From: Curvularia sp. ZM96
Taxonomy: Eukaryota > Ascomycota > Dothideomycetes > Pleosporales > Pleosporaceae
Reading direction: 5' to 3'
Assembly: GCA_022457065.1 (NCBI GenBank)
Contig: JAJGBQ010000001.1
Span: forward strand, 558,001-622,000
DNA length: 64,000 nucleotides
Positions 1 to 10,892 of this stretch are shown one piece after another. How positions within the stretch are numbered: position 1 is the stretch's first letter; each line of letters starts with the position of its first letter. A model generated the notes under the pieces. That model was given only the letters and a program-made list of their open reading frames with translations. It did not search any database and was not told the DNA's origin. The position numbers and the translations under genes were made by a program.

Positions 1-78
1 GTGCAGGGTCGTCGCCAAGCAGCGGGAGGATGGTATGTGTGGCAGCCGCCGTACGAGGCCATCGGAGACTCGGGTTGA
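1..78 (+). CDS. C-terminal end of a gene entering from the left edge
   Basis: Frame 1 is open from the first base and ends at TGA 76-78. It encodes about 25 residues with a Trp/Tyr/Pro-rich ending (GGWYVWQPPYEAIGDSG). The composition looks coding, and the sequence after the stop turns AT-rich like a 3' region. The fragment is too short to name a family. It could also be a chance open stretch, since only 25 codons are visible. Confidence 0.35.
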   Translation: MQGRRQAAGGWYVWQPPYEAIGDSG

Positions 79-2214
79 GCGAAAGTGTCTGTGGTACAAT
101 CGAGACGGAGAATCAGAGACTTGGGAACAACTCGAGAGATCCTACTCTTGTACATTCGTTTAGTTGCGTTCTTCGCATAGTTTGACGTGGTTGGTACATG
201 AAGCTGCAGTAATATTGTAAAAGACTTAGCCATACTAGCCATTTGAGAAGGCGTAGCAGAGCGTTGAAACACTGAACATTGTCTCCCCCTCTCCCCCCTT
301 GTGGCGTACCATTGACCGAGCATTTCCTTTCAAGAAACTCTAACTAGTGTGCCGTAGCGGGCACGTGAGCTCAAGGATTACAATAGCCAGAGAGGAGGAA
401 CGTGAACATCACGAAGACACAACATCAGAAAATTGAGAAAAATATTGAGGTTTGACAGTAAACACTCAGATCAATCACATCCATTGTTTTTCTCTATTAT
501 CTCATCTTTACGATCCCATCCATCTGATCTTACTTACCCGATACTATCTACCCGATCTCATCCATCTGATCTACTAGAGACGACTTGGTCAATTGACGAA
601 TTTTTATTCTAGCACATTAGCTAGGTGAACCTATCGCGTCACAAACAGTAACATATTTCAAGACTTTCCATTCATCTTTTCTCAAACACATACTAAAATG
701 CTTTAGACCTGACGCTTAATAGGTAACGATTAAGTCAAAATGCTAACGATATGTAGTTGTTAATGGCATTAAGAAGGGATAGAAAGCAGCTGAGGTGATC
801 AACACGAGATTAGGCCATGATACCCGTACCTAGAGGACAACTTTTTGAAGATTCGTCACTTGGGCCTTGTTGGAAGCAGTCGATCGTGCTAGCAAGAGAA
901 TAGTCTATATAGCTTGAAACTATTATTCTAAGAATATTGATTTTCTAACCTGTTATTATATTATTATATTAGGGAGTGTCTATAGCGTCTACTATATAGG
1001 GTATCTCGTGTTACACGGGGCTACATGGGGTATGGTATACTTACCTAGTCTTGGTCCGGGTTAGGGCGAGACGGTGTTACTAAAGTATGCCGTGCGATTA
1101 TCTAGCGATTCGTAGTAGAAAAGAGTTATAGGAGTTTAACTAACAAGATAGCAATTAATTCTATAACGATAGAATAACTAGTAATAATCTATGTATAAGA
1201 GAGTACTTTGCTAAGTTAACTACAACGAGTGTAATAATGAAATCCAACCCATTCTTATACCCATTGCCGTCCTTTCCCGTCTTCACTGTCTTCACTAAAT
1301 AATCCCTGTTCTTCCTGAAGTCCCTGAAGACACCTGGTCACGTGAAGGAGTGTCCTCACATCCTTAGCGTGTTTCCCTGTGCTTGATCGCCGCCCCGCGG
1401 TGATCATTACGTTTGACGTGGTGTCCAATGGTCTCCAACCTGTGGCTCTCGTTCAGGAGAGATCCTTCCCTGTTACTTGTAACATCCCGTTACGCAAGGA
1501 TGGACGTTAGATGTAGAGTATGAAATTGGATATTTTTTATTTTCTGATCGCCAATGCATTTCACAGTTAGGCATCGCCACATTCTGATAGATAAGAAAAT
1601 CGCAAATGATGGGGGTTTTTTTTCACTTAGGATATAGCTCTCCTGATGAATATACGAAGGCGTAGCAGGTAATGTTGATATATTCGATGGCTTTTTCGTT
1701 TGTTTGCTATTGTGGTGTGTCTTCGAGACAGAACAATGGTAGCAAACAACTGGTTTCAGAAGCTGAAGATCAAACGAAAGATATCGCTGTAAAATACATC
1801 TATTAATTTGAGGGGGGTATTAAAATGATGTGAAAGTTTGTATAGAGACATAGTCAAGGGTATTGGAGTAAGCTTACCTATATAGTGGAGTGAACGGAAG
1901 AAGCTGTGAAGTTGAAGCGAAACAAGGGGAGGCAAGTTTTCTACAGCAGGATTCGTGCATGTTATCTGGGTTTGGAATGTAATCAAACGAAATCGTGAGA
2001 CAGCTATTCAGATAGCAAGAGAAAGCAGCAAGCTTAATTCACAAAGACATTTAGCAGCCACAGGTATCTTCATATAGAACTTTCACACAATGTAACTCCA
2101 GATACAAACGACCTACATAGTTTCAGCACAATGCTCCGCCACATTGACATTATAATCAATATTAATTCCTCTTCTCCCTACCAAAAGTGTTCAATCCGAG
2201 CAACCATCACAACC
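79..2214. other. AT-rich intergenic region, no gene seen
   Basis: No ORF here has coding character. The stretch 480-620 has short imperfect repeats of a CCATCTGATCT/ACCCGAT type. The stretch 900-1250 is very rich in TA dinucleotides, as in RIP-mutated repeat relics. A short reading frame near 1756-1986 on the minus strand has no recognisable domain and is left out. Confidence 0.5.
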
Positions 2215-3156
2215 ATGGGTTCATCAAGCGACTTTGAACTGGAAACCTTCTCATCCTCCTCGCGCCCCTTACACATCTCCATTCCACCCATTGGACTCAA
2301 TCCACCTGTTGCTCCCCCATCCCCCTTCTTCGCCGGTATAAATGAAGACATCAACACGGAGCCCTTCCCTGAGTTCGACCTTTCCGAGAGTCTGGACGAA
2401 GGCATCCCATCCCCTTCACCTCTGCACTGCGCATTCCACTGCGACAAGAAGGTCTGCCGACGCCAGCGCCGCAAGAACCGGGCGCTTGCCCCCTGTACAT
2501 GTCTCTCCGACTCCTTTTCCACCGTATCCATCGAGCCACCTTCTCCCCAGCCAGATCGGCCGCCACTTACTTTTCTCGCTTTGGACGACGATAGATCGCA
2601 CCAGCAAGCCCTCCTACGCCGTAAGTCTGCAGATGCGGAAATCGAAATTCATCTCACGGAGGCCCAGGCGCACCTCCAGCATCTGAAAATCGAGACCATA
2701 GCCCAGGTGCTGCGTACAGTTGCCTTCATGGAAGTAATGCGAGAGGCGTTTCCTGATCGCGAAATCCGCATGGCTTTGATCACAGTGGAGCAGTTCTTTG
2801 ATACAATGTCTTTGTACTTTAAACGTACTGTACCGCTGGTTGGCTCCCGCACTGTCGTGCTTGAGCAACTTTGGATAGAGCTCGATTTGTATATCTGGAC
2901 GATGTTGAGGGACTGGATAGCGCGGCACTGTGATGGCGAGGTGCAAGATCGCCTATTGCGCTTCAACGCTCCGGATTCCATCCAGTTGGTGGATTCGGGG
3001 GCGCCAGCTGCGGTTTTGGGCCTTTGGCGCAACTCGGCAAAGGCTTTGGTGGAGACTTTGGTTTGGAGGGATGATGAGGTGAAAAACCATCATGATAGGT
3101 CTTTGATGTGGGTGGTTTTGGGCTCTATGCTCTTCCTTTTTGTTGTATGGCCATAG
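2215..3156 (+). CDS. Hypothetical protein with a C-terminal membrane anchor
   Basis: I do not recognise this 313-residue protein. The frame is open from an ATG at 2131, but the ATG at 2215 sits in a good fungal start context (CACAACCATGG) and begins the Ser-rich N-terminus, so it is preferred. Residues 1-100 are Ser/Pro-rich and likely disordered, with a Cys/Arg-rich patch (CDKKVCRRQRRK). Residues 140-270 look helical. The last 18 residues form one hydrophobic helix ending two residues before the stop (SLMWVVLGSMLFLFVVWP), so it would be a tail-anchored protein facing the cytosol. It is intronless and lies alone between AT-rich stretches, which suggests a lineage-specific accessory gene. The function is unknown. 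Confidence 0.6.
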   Translation: MGSSSDFELETFSSSSRPLHISIPPIGLNPPVAPPSPFFAGINEDINTEPFPEFDLSESLDEGIPSPSPLHCAFHCDKKVCRRQRRKNRALAPCTCLSDSFSTVSIEPPSPQPDRPPLTFLALDDDRSHQQALLRRKSADAEIEIHLTEAQAHLQHLKIETIAQVLRTVAFMEVMREAFPDREIRMALITVEQFFDTMSLYFKRTVPLVGSRTVVLEQLWIELDLYIWTMLRDWIARHCDGEVQDRLLRFNAPDSIQLVDSGAPAAVLGLWRNSAKALVETLVWRDDEVKNHHDRSLMWVVLGSMLFLFVVWP

Positions 3157-3237
3157 TGAAGTCACCAGTCTTCGCCATTCTATAAGGACGAGAGTGGCAG
3201 GTTACCACTCTTAAATAAAGGTTAAGAATTAGAATCC

Positions 3238-3279
3238 TAAATGTCCATCCCTTTATAACGGAACAACCGCTGTGACGGA
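3238..3279 (+). repeat. Left arm of a 42-nt imperfect inverted repeat
   Basis: This arm matches the reverse complement of 6025-6066 at 35 of 42 positions. The shared core is CATCCCTTT, one mismatch, TA, then CGGAACAACCG. The two arms bound 2.8 kb that contains the orphan gene at 4106-5107. They could be the ends of a transposable element or two oppositely oriented fragments of one dispersed repeat. No clear target-site duplication is visible. Confidence 0.55.
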
Positions 3280-4105
3280 CAGAATTGCAGGTACTTTCGC
3301 ATTAGAGCACTATCATAGCCTATAGATACTATAAGAATTATATTAACATATCTAAAGCTATACTAGAATTAACTCTAAGTTAATATATGCCCACTAATAT
3401 AGAAATTATAATAGTGCAGGCACCTTCCCTCTATATATGCGAAGACACCTACTTCATCTTAATAATACGCCTTATAAGGTATAAGGCCGCTACTATTAGC
3501 TCTATCCGCCGCAATATATCTATCGCTTCTATAGACATCTAGGTATTTAATATAATTGTCTAGATCTATTCGCTAGTTATGGAAGCTAGTCTGTTAACTA
3601 ATTCGTGCGTGATCACCACACAGTCCAGTACCTCTGTATCTAACACATGTCTGAAGCTTACTAACATCTCTCACTGCGTTGCGAGGCACACTACAACGAG
3701 ACAAACTGTACGGAATAAGCAGTTGAGTGTGTAGGAAGTATTGTGTATTGTGTTGTATATGATGCCGATAGCAAGTTTAAATACAGCATTGTTAGTCAGT
3801 GGGCAGCCACGTGACGACACATCGTTCTTCTAGGCTTACACAAACTATAGTTAGTGTAGCTTGCTTCTTAGTGCCTAATCTGCCAATGAGCAAGAACGAA
3901 GCGGGGAAGACGCAGTGCTCGAAGCATCGTTGAGCAGGTGGTTTGGGCACATGCCAAAGCCAACTTTGATTCGGCAGCTCAAGTCACATGCTTCCTTTCG
4001 ACAAAAGGTGCAGGCTGTTGCCTAGTTACCTCACGCACACCTCAGTATCCTTGTGTATCCCATCACGCACTGTTATCGCAACGTTCGAAAAAAAAAAGTT
4101 CATTC
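3280..4105. other. AT-rich, TA-rich intergenic stretch
   Basis: The stretch 3300-3570 is dominated by TA dinucleotides and stop codons in all frames, consistent with a RIP-degraded repeat. No domain is readable. The last few hundred bases would be the promoter and leader of the gene at 4106, which has a run of A residues just before the ATG. Confidence 0.45.
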
Positions 4106-5107
4106 ATGGGTTCGAACGCGTCTCGAGAGGTCGCTAAGACAAATGAGACCCAAGCTCTGGCTAAAAAGAGAAATTGGACCTCAATCATCGTCTCATCTAT
4201 TTTTGGCGGAACCATAGCCGTCGTCGCCGCTCCTACAATTATGGCCCTAGCGCCAGTGGGATGGGCCGGCTTCATCGCGGCGACATCGACGACAGGGATT
4301 CTGGGATCCGTCGTAACAAAGGTCACAGGCAACGCCATCGACTCGAGCAGAATAACACTAACCATTTACCAATATCCTATCCAGCAATCTTACCGAAAGA
4401 CTATCATAGAATACATTGGGACTAGTCTCGACGGCGTTATTTGCTCCCTCCGTACGAATACGCCATTCTTGCTTCGCAATCAAGTCTTCTTCGATGTGAG
4501 AGACGAGTTCGGTTTCCAAGCCGTGAACGCTAAACAACGCCGTCGCATGTTCTTCGATTTTTCTTTCCGCGTCGTGCCTGTCACCGGGACCCGTCCTCGA
4601 CCCCTCAACGACAGCACCCCCGCCCCCGACTTGCCCGATTACGACCGACAGTCCGTGCGGACGTTAGTGACAGGAGATAACAAGGGTTTGTTGGATGACA
4701 TTGTCTGGGCGGCGTTCGAGGGCGCGGTTTTTGGCCTCGCTGGCGGCACTATGGCTCAGGCGGCCCCGGCGCTGGCTCGCGCCCACACCGTCACCATCGT
4801 TCGTGACAAGGTCAACATCATCTTGGGCATGGGGAGCGCCACAGGGGTTGCGGCACCAGTGAAAAACCTGGCGTTCCCGTCGACAGAGCCAGACCGTGCC
4901 ATGCTCTTCGTCGAGTTCGCTACTGAGGCACAGCGCCACGTCAACCGCCTGACGCGCTGTGCTATCGAGAACGGCGTGGGGCTCGAGGTTGTCATGAGGA
5001 TCGGGTCTACGACGGACACGACGGCAAGAGTGGGTCCGGTAGGCGCAACAGGTGCTCAGCATTGCCAATTTTACTGGAGTATCAACGAGAACGTCAACCT
5101 TGTCTGA
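4106..5107 (+). CDS. Orphan protein with N-myristoylation signal and Gly/Ala-rich hydrophobic segments
   Basis: The chosen ATG gives 333 residues. The longer open frame upstream begins only with GTG and reads like leader sequence. The N-terminus MGSNAS fits the N-myristoyltransferase consensus (Gly2, Ser6), so membrane attachment by lipid is likely. Residues about 24-75 are a Gly/Ala/Val-rich hydrophobic stretch (GGTIAVVAAPTIMALAPVGW and onward). It loosely resembles the interferon-inducible 6-16/IFI27 membrane domain found in some fungi, but I cannot confirm that. A second hydrophobic Gly/Ala segment follows near residues 205-225. The middle contains a basic RRRMFFDFSFRV block. The gene has normal GC content, unlike its AT-rich flanks, and lies between inverted repeats, so it may be cargo or an acquired gene. 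The function is unknown. Confidence 0.55.
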   Translation: MGSNASREVAKTNETQALAKKRNWTSIIVSSIFGGTIAVVAAPTIMALAPVGWAGFIAATSTTGILGSVVTKVTGNAIDSSRITLTIYQYPIQQSYRKTIIEYIGTSLDGVICSLRTNTPFLLRNQVFFDVRDEFGFQAVNAKQRRRMFFDFSFRVVPVTGTRPRPLNDSTPAPDLPDYDRQSVRTLVTGDNKGLLDDIVWAAFEGAVFGLAGGTMAQAAPALARAHTVTIVRDKVNIILGMGSATGVAAPVKNLAFPSTEPDRAMLFVEFATEAQRHVNRLTRCAIENGVGLEVVMRIGSTTDTTARVGPVGATGAQHCQFYWSINENVNLV

Positions 5108-6392
5108 AACATCCTTGGGGAAGCCGGACCCAGCTCGAAAATGACATCGTGGAAGGCTCGTTTGACCCCCAGGGTTTATGGTACACCTTCTCATAGGGAT
5201 TTGATCTTAATTTTACGTTAGTGGCTAGAGTAACTATATGGCGATGCTTGCTGAAGGGCAATTTTGACTTTTAAATGCTTTATTTTGTTTTTGCACTTTC
5301 GTTTACTACGCATGTAGCATTGAGGGATTGCCCCTCCAAATCCCAATAATCCGCTACTGCCATCACGTCTATTGAATCTGGCGCTGGATGTAGGCCTAGA
5401 AGGCGTGCACCTTGAGTGATTGTGTCGGCTTACCCACATTACTCACAGCCAAAGGCTGGAAGGCAGTTGGCAGGCGTTCGTGCACGCATCTACTCTCGCA
5501 CAATGTGAGCGAGGCTATCTCGCCCCAGGATCATTGACCGATGTTTTCAGACACGTAATGAATTATTTAAACTTGCTAACTAATATATTTCCAGATAGAT
5601 GATACACGCTGATACAGGACAAAATAGACTAAAAATTCTTACCTTTCCAACGCTGGGCTCGTTGCACTAAACTCTCATTGCGAATTTTGCTAATTGCTTT
5701 GGTGACGGAGAAACTTACTAATCACTACCATAAAGCATTATCTAGCACGTTAAGAGGAGGACACGAGACTTTCATACGTGGAGCATTGCCCTATTTGCCC
5801 GATAAGAAAATTTAAAACAAAAGAGTTGTGTAGGCTAAGGTGCTAGTTAAGGCGCAAGATATTGCCGCTAGTATATTAACGATGCATTACCGTATAACCG
5901 CGTATTTTCCTATTTAAGCATTATTTACTATATGTAGAATTTATGTGAGTAGAAATAATAGAATTTTGTAAATATCCTTAAATACGTTTTCCTGCCTTTT
6001 CTCTACTTGCTTAGAGAATGGTGCTCCGCCACACCGGTTGTTCCGGTACAAAGGGATGTACGTTAACTCTTCAACCAGTTGGGTCAACGACTCTTGCTAG
6101 CTTCATCTGTTGTAGATTCTGTTTGACCGCTGTGTGGCACTGCAATTGGACAGATTTCTGCATTTTTTTCAAAAACCTACCATAAAAATGGAACATGGGA
6201 ATGGATATTCATGAGTCGCTTAAACAAGTACCAGTCATAGTGAGAGGGTGAATGCAACATGAACTTGTCATATCGTTGAGATTCGTTGAATAATTCGTGA
6301 GCTATATAATATACATGAAAGTGTCATGAATCTTACCCACAGTACATATGCTCACAGGGAATGGGGATGAATTGAATCGGTCAGGCTCAAAC
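5108..6392. other. AT-rich intergenic region
   Basis: Apart from the repeat arm at 6025-6066 I see no gene. The stretch 5560-6000 is TA-rich with many stops in all frames. The stretch after 6200 would be the 3' side of the minus-strand F-box gene. Confidence 0.45.
6025..6066 (-). repeat. Right arm of the 42-nt imperfect inverted repeat
   Basis: This is the reverse-complement partner of 3238-3279. The arms differ at seven positions, both transitions and transversions, so divergence is not only RIP-type. The outer flanks show no convincing duplication beyond TA. Confidence 0.55.
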
Positions 6393-7217
6393 CTACAGCC
6401 CCATCTTCTGCAGCACGTTTGCTAAATCGTCTTCTACGATCTTGTCCCAACCCCTTTCAGGGCCCCAGGCTATGCGCTTCTGGTTAAGCTTCGTCTCCTC
6501 GATCAAGCCCGCCAGCAGCGGACTCGACTTAGAGACGCTTGGGTACGCGTCAAACTCAACATCGTTGATAGACGGCACCTGTGCGAGCAAGCCTCTCAGC
6601 AAGCCAACACAGTATTCGGTATAGAAGTTATTCCCAACGCGAAAGCCCTCGAATACCTCATTGGATGCAGGATCAATTTCTACAAAGATCTTCAAGCGGT
6701 ATACCTTCTTCGCTACGGCAAGACCTAGGCGACTGTCCACGACCCAGCATTTCGGCGGTTTCGTGAAGCCGGGGCCTAAGCGCAGCTCCAACCGCGTAAT
6801 GAGTGCGCGGTATTTCTGAGGGAACCATGCAAGCAGCGGATGCTTGCGATTAATATAACGCCCGTGAACCGGGAAAACGCGAAAGGTGTTGCGACCGTAG
6901 AAGACGCGTGCTGCCTCCTCGTGCATCCGACGGTTTACGAGGTAGAGGCGAAGGGCTGGAGCAACGGTGGAGTAATTCGAAGGGTCGAGATCGATCGTTT
7001 TAGGGAAGATGAGAAGCTCCTCATACACGCGCAATCGCAGCTCGTACGGGAGATCAAAGAAGCGGAAAGGCTGGTGCTCGACCTTTTCATCATCGTCACT
7101 ACGCTGCTCATGCATGGATTGCTTGGAAGCACGTATTGATGCAGCCTGCTCGTCGACCAGGCGCAGTTTGCTCATGCGATTGACCATGTGGTCAATCGCC
7201 TTTGATTTACGGGCCAT
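6393..7217 (-). CDS. F-box/2EXR-type domain protein
   Basis: Single exon, 274 residues. The ATG at 7217 is used because the frame upstream of it contains no other ATG. Residues 49-72 (FRFFDLPYELRLRVYEELL) are the F-box-like start of the fungal 2EXR family: a FxxLPxELRxxIY helix, then a YLVNRRMHEEAARVFYGRNTFRV block typical of the family, where a small hydrophobic cluster contacts the protein core. Known members are poorly studied. Some are taken to be substrate receptors of SCF ubiquitin ligases, others are only structurally related. The N-terminal 40 residues are charged. It is the last of a run of minus-strand genes. The family call is firm, the biochemical role is inferred. Confidence 0.75.
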   Translation of the reverse strand: MARKSKAIDHMVNRMSKLRLVDEQAASIRASKQSMHEQRSDDDEKVEHQPFRFFDLPYELRLRVYEELLIFPKTIDLDPSNYSTVAPALRLYLVNRRMHEEAARVFYGRNTFRVFPVHGRYINRKHPLLAWFPQKYRALITRLELRLGPGFTKPPKCWVVDSRLGLAVAKKVYRLKIFVEIDPASNEVFEGFRVGNNFYTEYCVGLLRGLLAQVPSINDVEFDAYPSVSKSSPLLAGLIEETKLNQKRIAWGPERGWDKIVEDDLANVLQKMGL

Positions 7218-7935
7218 CTGATTATGCGGCGCTCTCAAAAGCGACCAAGTTTATCGCTTTGAGAGCGTTCATGCATCCATCGCGCCGTCCGTTCGTATGC
7301 GTATCGGTACTGTTCGACGCAGAAGGCCGCGTATCAACGATGAAAATTTTGTTATGGAATGTCTCGGAGCTACGGGACCGTCAGCCCATGCGGTAGGGGC
7401 AGGCAGTTCTTGGGAGCAAAGAATTCGTTCTCCCCAGCTATTGTCAACTTCAATCTTATGGAGGAGCAAAGAGAGAGGTCAAATTTCGTGGGTGCAACTT
7501 TCTATATGGAAAAGAAGAGAAGACGGCGGCGATGCGGCGGGTTTTGTTCTGAGGCCCCGCTAGCCGATTAGTCAGACAGAGACCGAGGTCCCACCCTTTG
7601 ACAACTCGCCGATCCGCCGACTCTCTTGTCATTCTCAGGCACGGCGGCATCGGAATCACCAAAGATACCAAAACAAAACAGCAGTTTCGATATGAAAATT
7701 GTTGCTAACCAACACTTCTATAAACTACTAACCAAACAATTGCACTATCCTTCTTTTTCAATTTGTGTCGTTGTGTAAACATGACTGGGGCAAAGCGCAC
7801 CGTCAAGCCATGTATGGCGCGATACCAAATACAACCATCCTTGCTCTTCGACATCGCGAACAAATGCTGATTCCGTCCCCAACGTTCTACACGACTCCCC
7901 TCCAGCCTTCCTGGCTCACAATAATACAGAAGCAA
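7218..7935. other. Intergenic region
   Basis: About 0.7 kb between two minus-strand genes: the promoter of the F-box/2EXR gene and the 3' flank of the next gene. Short frames here have no domain or codon character. Confidence 0.5.
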
Positions 7936-10892
7936 CTAGTGATTGGGATCACACGTGTTGCATACCCCGCCACCAATAAGTTCGGCTGCACAAGTTATGT
8001 CAACCATACCACATGCCTCACTTCCAATAGAATATCCAGAGGGATCAGTCGTCATTCCAACGTGGAACTGATTCTGGTCCGGACGACCTTGTGGAGGCAC
8101 CGGGCTCGGAAATGGCGCAGTGGCACCTATGGGAATGCCAGCAGGATTGCCTCGGCCACCATAGAGGCCATTTCCGGAACGGCGAAATTTACGATTTTGC
8201 TGTCGAGGAATGGAGTGGTGAGCAGGAGGCTGAGTGTTGCGGGGATCCATAGGGAAGCCAGTGTTCTGTATCTTGGCAAAATCAATGTTGTAGTGACGAG
8301 GAAAGCTGTTGCTCTTGTTGCGGCTCGTCGTTGTGTATCCAGCGATCTTATCGAATTGGCTCGCAAAAGGCTGATTTGCCGCAGTGTTTTCAGTGTCGTA
8401 TGACGGCATTCCATCGTGAGAACTGGGCTGAATACCTTCTTGATCATAGATTGGGCGCACAATCTGAGCATCTCCATCGTGAAGCGACGTAAGCTCAGCA
8501 AGAGACTGTTGCTGTCTTAGTGCCACAGTGTGAGACGGCCTTGGTACCGTTGAAATGGAAAGATCGTCCTGAGAGCGAACAGGTAGAGGCTCACCAGACC
8601 ACGAATCAGAGCCGCGAGGTTTTCTGGGCCTGAACTTCCGGGGTGACTTGGGCCGACCATTCCGAACACCTTGTTCATAGGCAAACTGAATGCCATACAT
8701 GTACCAGAGAAATGGTATACCGTGCCTATCGAGCGCCGTCATGTCTGGTAGGCCAGGTACATCCTGAAGTGAGGCTAAAGTTACAGGTTCAGGCGCGAGC
8801 TCGATTGAACCGGATGCAGGTCTAAGCTTAGGTACGAACTCGGTAGCAGTTGCACGAAGATGAGAGCCTATGCTAGGATGCGTTCGCTTTTCTCGGTTGG
8901 TTTGGTCGTGAGAGCCTGGCGAATGATCCTCGCCTGTTGCCTGTATAGGTTCGGCATGTTCAGCGATGGTATGCTTCGGGGTCGCAGGAGAGGCGCTGTC
9001 GGGGGCTGTGGCAAGATGAGTGCTTCCTATATCTCAAAGAAAAAATCCATCGTAAACATCAAATCAACTCAAATCAATATCAAAGAGTCTTACCATGATC
9101 ATGCATCTTTTTACGGCTGTAGATTATCGCAGAGTCCATGAGGACCGGGTCTGTGACATCTCGATGCACTCTCCCAGAGGAGTGGCTTGGAGCTCGAGGA
9201 GAAAATCCGGAATCTCGTAAAGCTTTAGAGAGGGAGATGGAACATTCGTATGGTCTAGTTGGTTTGGATTCAGAATCGCGACCCTCGTCGTTATACCGAC
9301 CGGCTTCGATGTGCGCGATATCTTCCGGTCCGGATCGTACATGGAAGTGAGCGTGCTTTACCTGTTGAGTCTGTGGAGGTATGTCGGATGTCTTCTCGCC
9401 TTCCCTTGTCTCAAAATCTTCATCCAAATTATGGGACACGGTGGGTCTGGGGCCGGTATTCTCGTTCTCATGACTATTCTCGAGATCAGACATGGTTGTA
9501 GTAAATGGATACTGTTGATTTGACTGTGCGTGAATGTCATAGAGGATTTTCGCTTTTGAACTTACACTGGCTTTGCTCGTTGCAGAGCCGGAGTGTGAGA
9601 TGAGGTCGGACTCTTGACCGTTGCGCCCACTCGTGGAGCTTTCGACATATTTTTGAGTGAGCCAGGGATCGCTGAACCGTTGCCTTCGCAAGAATTTGCA
9701 GATTTTGATGGTATCTTTCCAGAATCTGGGTTATGACCGTTGTCCGTACTTGGAATGGAGAGACGGAGAGCAACCTTCGCCCTTGCCAATGTCGCTTGGC
9801 TTTCACTCGTGGCCTTTGGATGCGACGCCGATGCGGTATTCACATTCCGTAAAATCTGCTCATGGTCGCTATCAGCATTTGAGTCACATAAATGCAGGTC
9901 AAAGCCCTCAAGATCCTCTACAGCAGACCAGAAACTTTGCTCTGAGCTTGTAGGGCTTCTTACAGGCGATGCGTCTGCATTATGATGCGAGCTCTTGCTA
10001 GAAGTAGCAGTAACATTGCTCAATCCTCGCGAGCGACCAGCTTTTACTGAATTGGTGGCGAAGTGAGATGACTTAGTGGGCGACAGTTTGAGGGAGGCCC
10101 CTGACTGCTTACGCGTAACACCACGTAGTGGCGTTACAGGGCTATTCCAGGCTGGCTTGGAAGGACTCGAGTTTTTGACAGGACTCTTAGGGGATATAGG
10201 TGGCGTCCTTGTGGGTTCAACAGCCGCCAGTGCCTCCTTCGTCAGATATGTTGCACCTGCTCTGCCATGCATTCTGCCCAAATCCTTGGAGCTTTGTGTG
10301 GCACGAATCGTTTTCGAACATTCCGAGGAACCGCTCTCGGACCCGTTCTTTTGTACACGTTCTTTTGCGCGTTGAGCTGTCGCAAGTTTCGGACTGGTGG
10401 CTCTAGAAAGCCAGTGGGTGGGGATTGGCTTGCGAGGACTATGGGATTGCTCATCCAGGTCTTCCACGGGCTCGTGCTCGACACGTTCGCATACATGCTC
10501 CCAAGAAGAGCCTGTGTCGCAGCTAAAGTTCGAATCGACTGAGTAACCGGATGCGCTGGGAGGATCGTTGAAGGCGACTTGGAAAGGGTTAGAGCAACAT
10601 GCATACGGTCAAAACTGGATGACTAACTTGGGATCTTACCATCATGAGCCGTGTCGATGTGCAATGAAGACCGCGTATCCAATGCAATATCGATCTTGAT
10701 ATGATTGAGACCTTGGCTATCCAACAGCGAGCGAGCCTGACGGAGCATGTTCTCACGCCTGACACGCTCTTCGTCAATCAGAGCGGGTATTGAAGTCGAG
10801 GTAACTTGGTCATTTGTGCCCTTGTTTTGGTTCTGGTTGATGGCGAGCAGAGCTGGCGGATGGCCAGTATCTGATGACGTGACCGTTGACAT
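7936..10892 (-). CDS. Large low-complexity protein with a PAM2-like motif
   Basis: Four exons join in frame: 10892-10640, 10577-9568, 9511-9026 excluding the intron 9093-9027 (that is 9511-9094 and 9026-7936), giving 923 residues. The introns are 62, 56 and 67 nt. The second donor must be GTGTAAGT at 9567, since the GTAAGT two bases on breaks the frame. Residues 40-84 are a helical segment (DEERVRRENMLRQARSLLD). Most of 100-600 is Ser/Thr/Pro/Lys-rich and disordered. Residues 615-627 (SHLRATATEFVPK) fit the PAM2 pattern (Leu, then A-x-E-F-x-P) that binds the MLLE domain of poly(A)-binding protein, with Arg instead of the usual Asn after Leu. A conserved-looking block follows (PDMTALDRHGIPFLWYMYG), then a Gly/Pro/Arg-rich tail ending in a Cys-rich CNTCDPNH. 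The likely role is mRNA regulation, by inference from PAM2 only. I recognise no other domain. Confidence 0.75.

Noticed and set aside
480..620. Possible tandem repeat or array
   Set aside because: Units are short and irregular; no spacing or identity that would support a CRISPR or satellite array.
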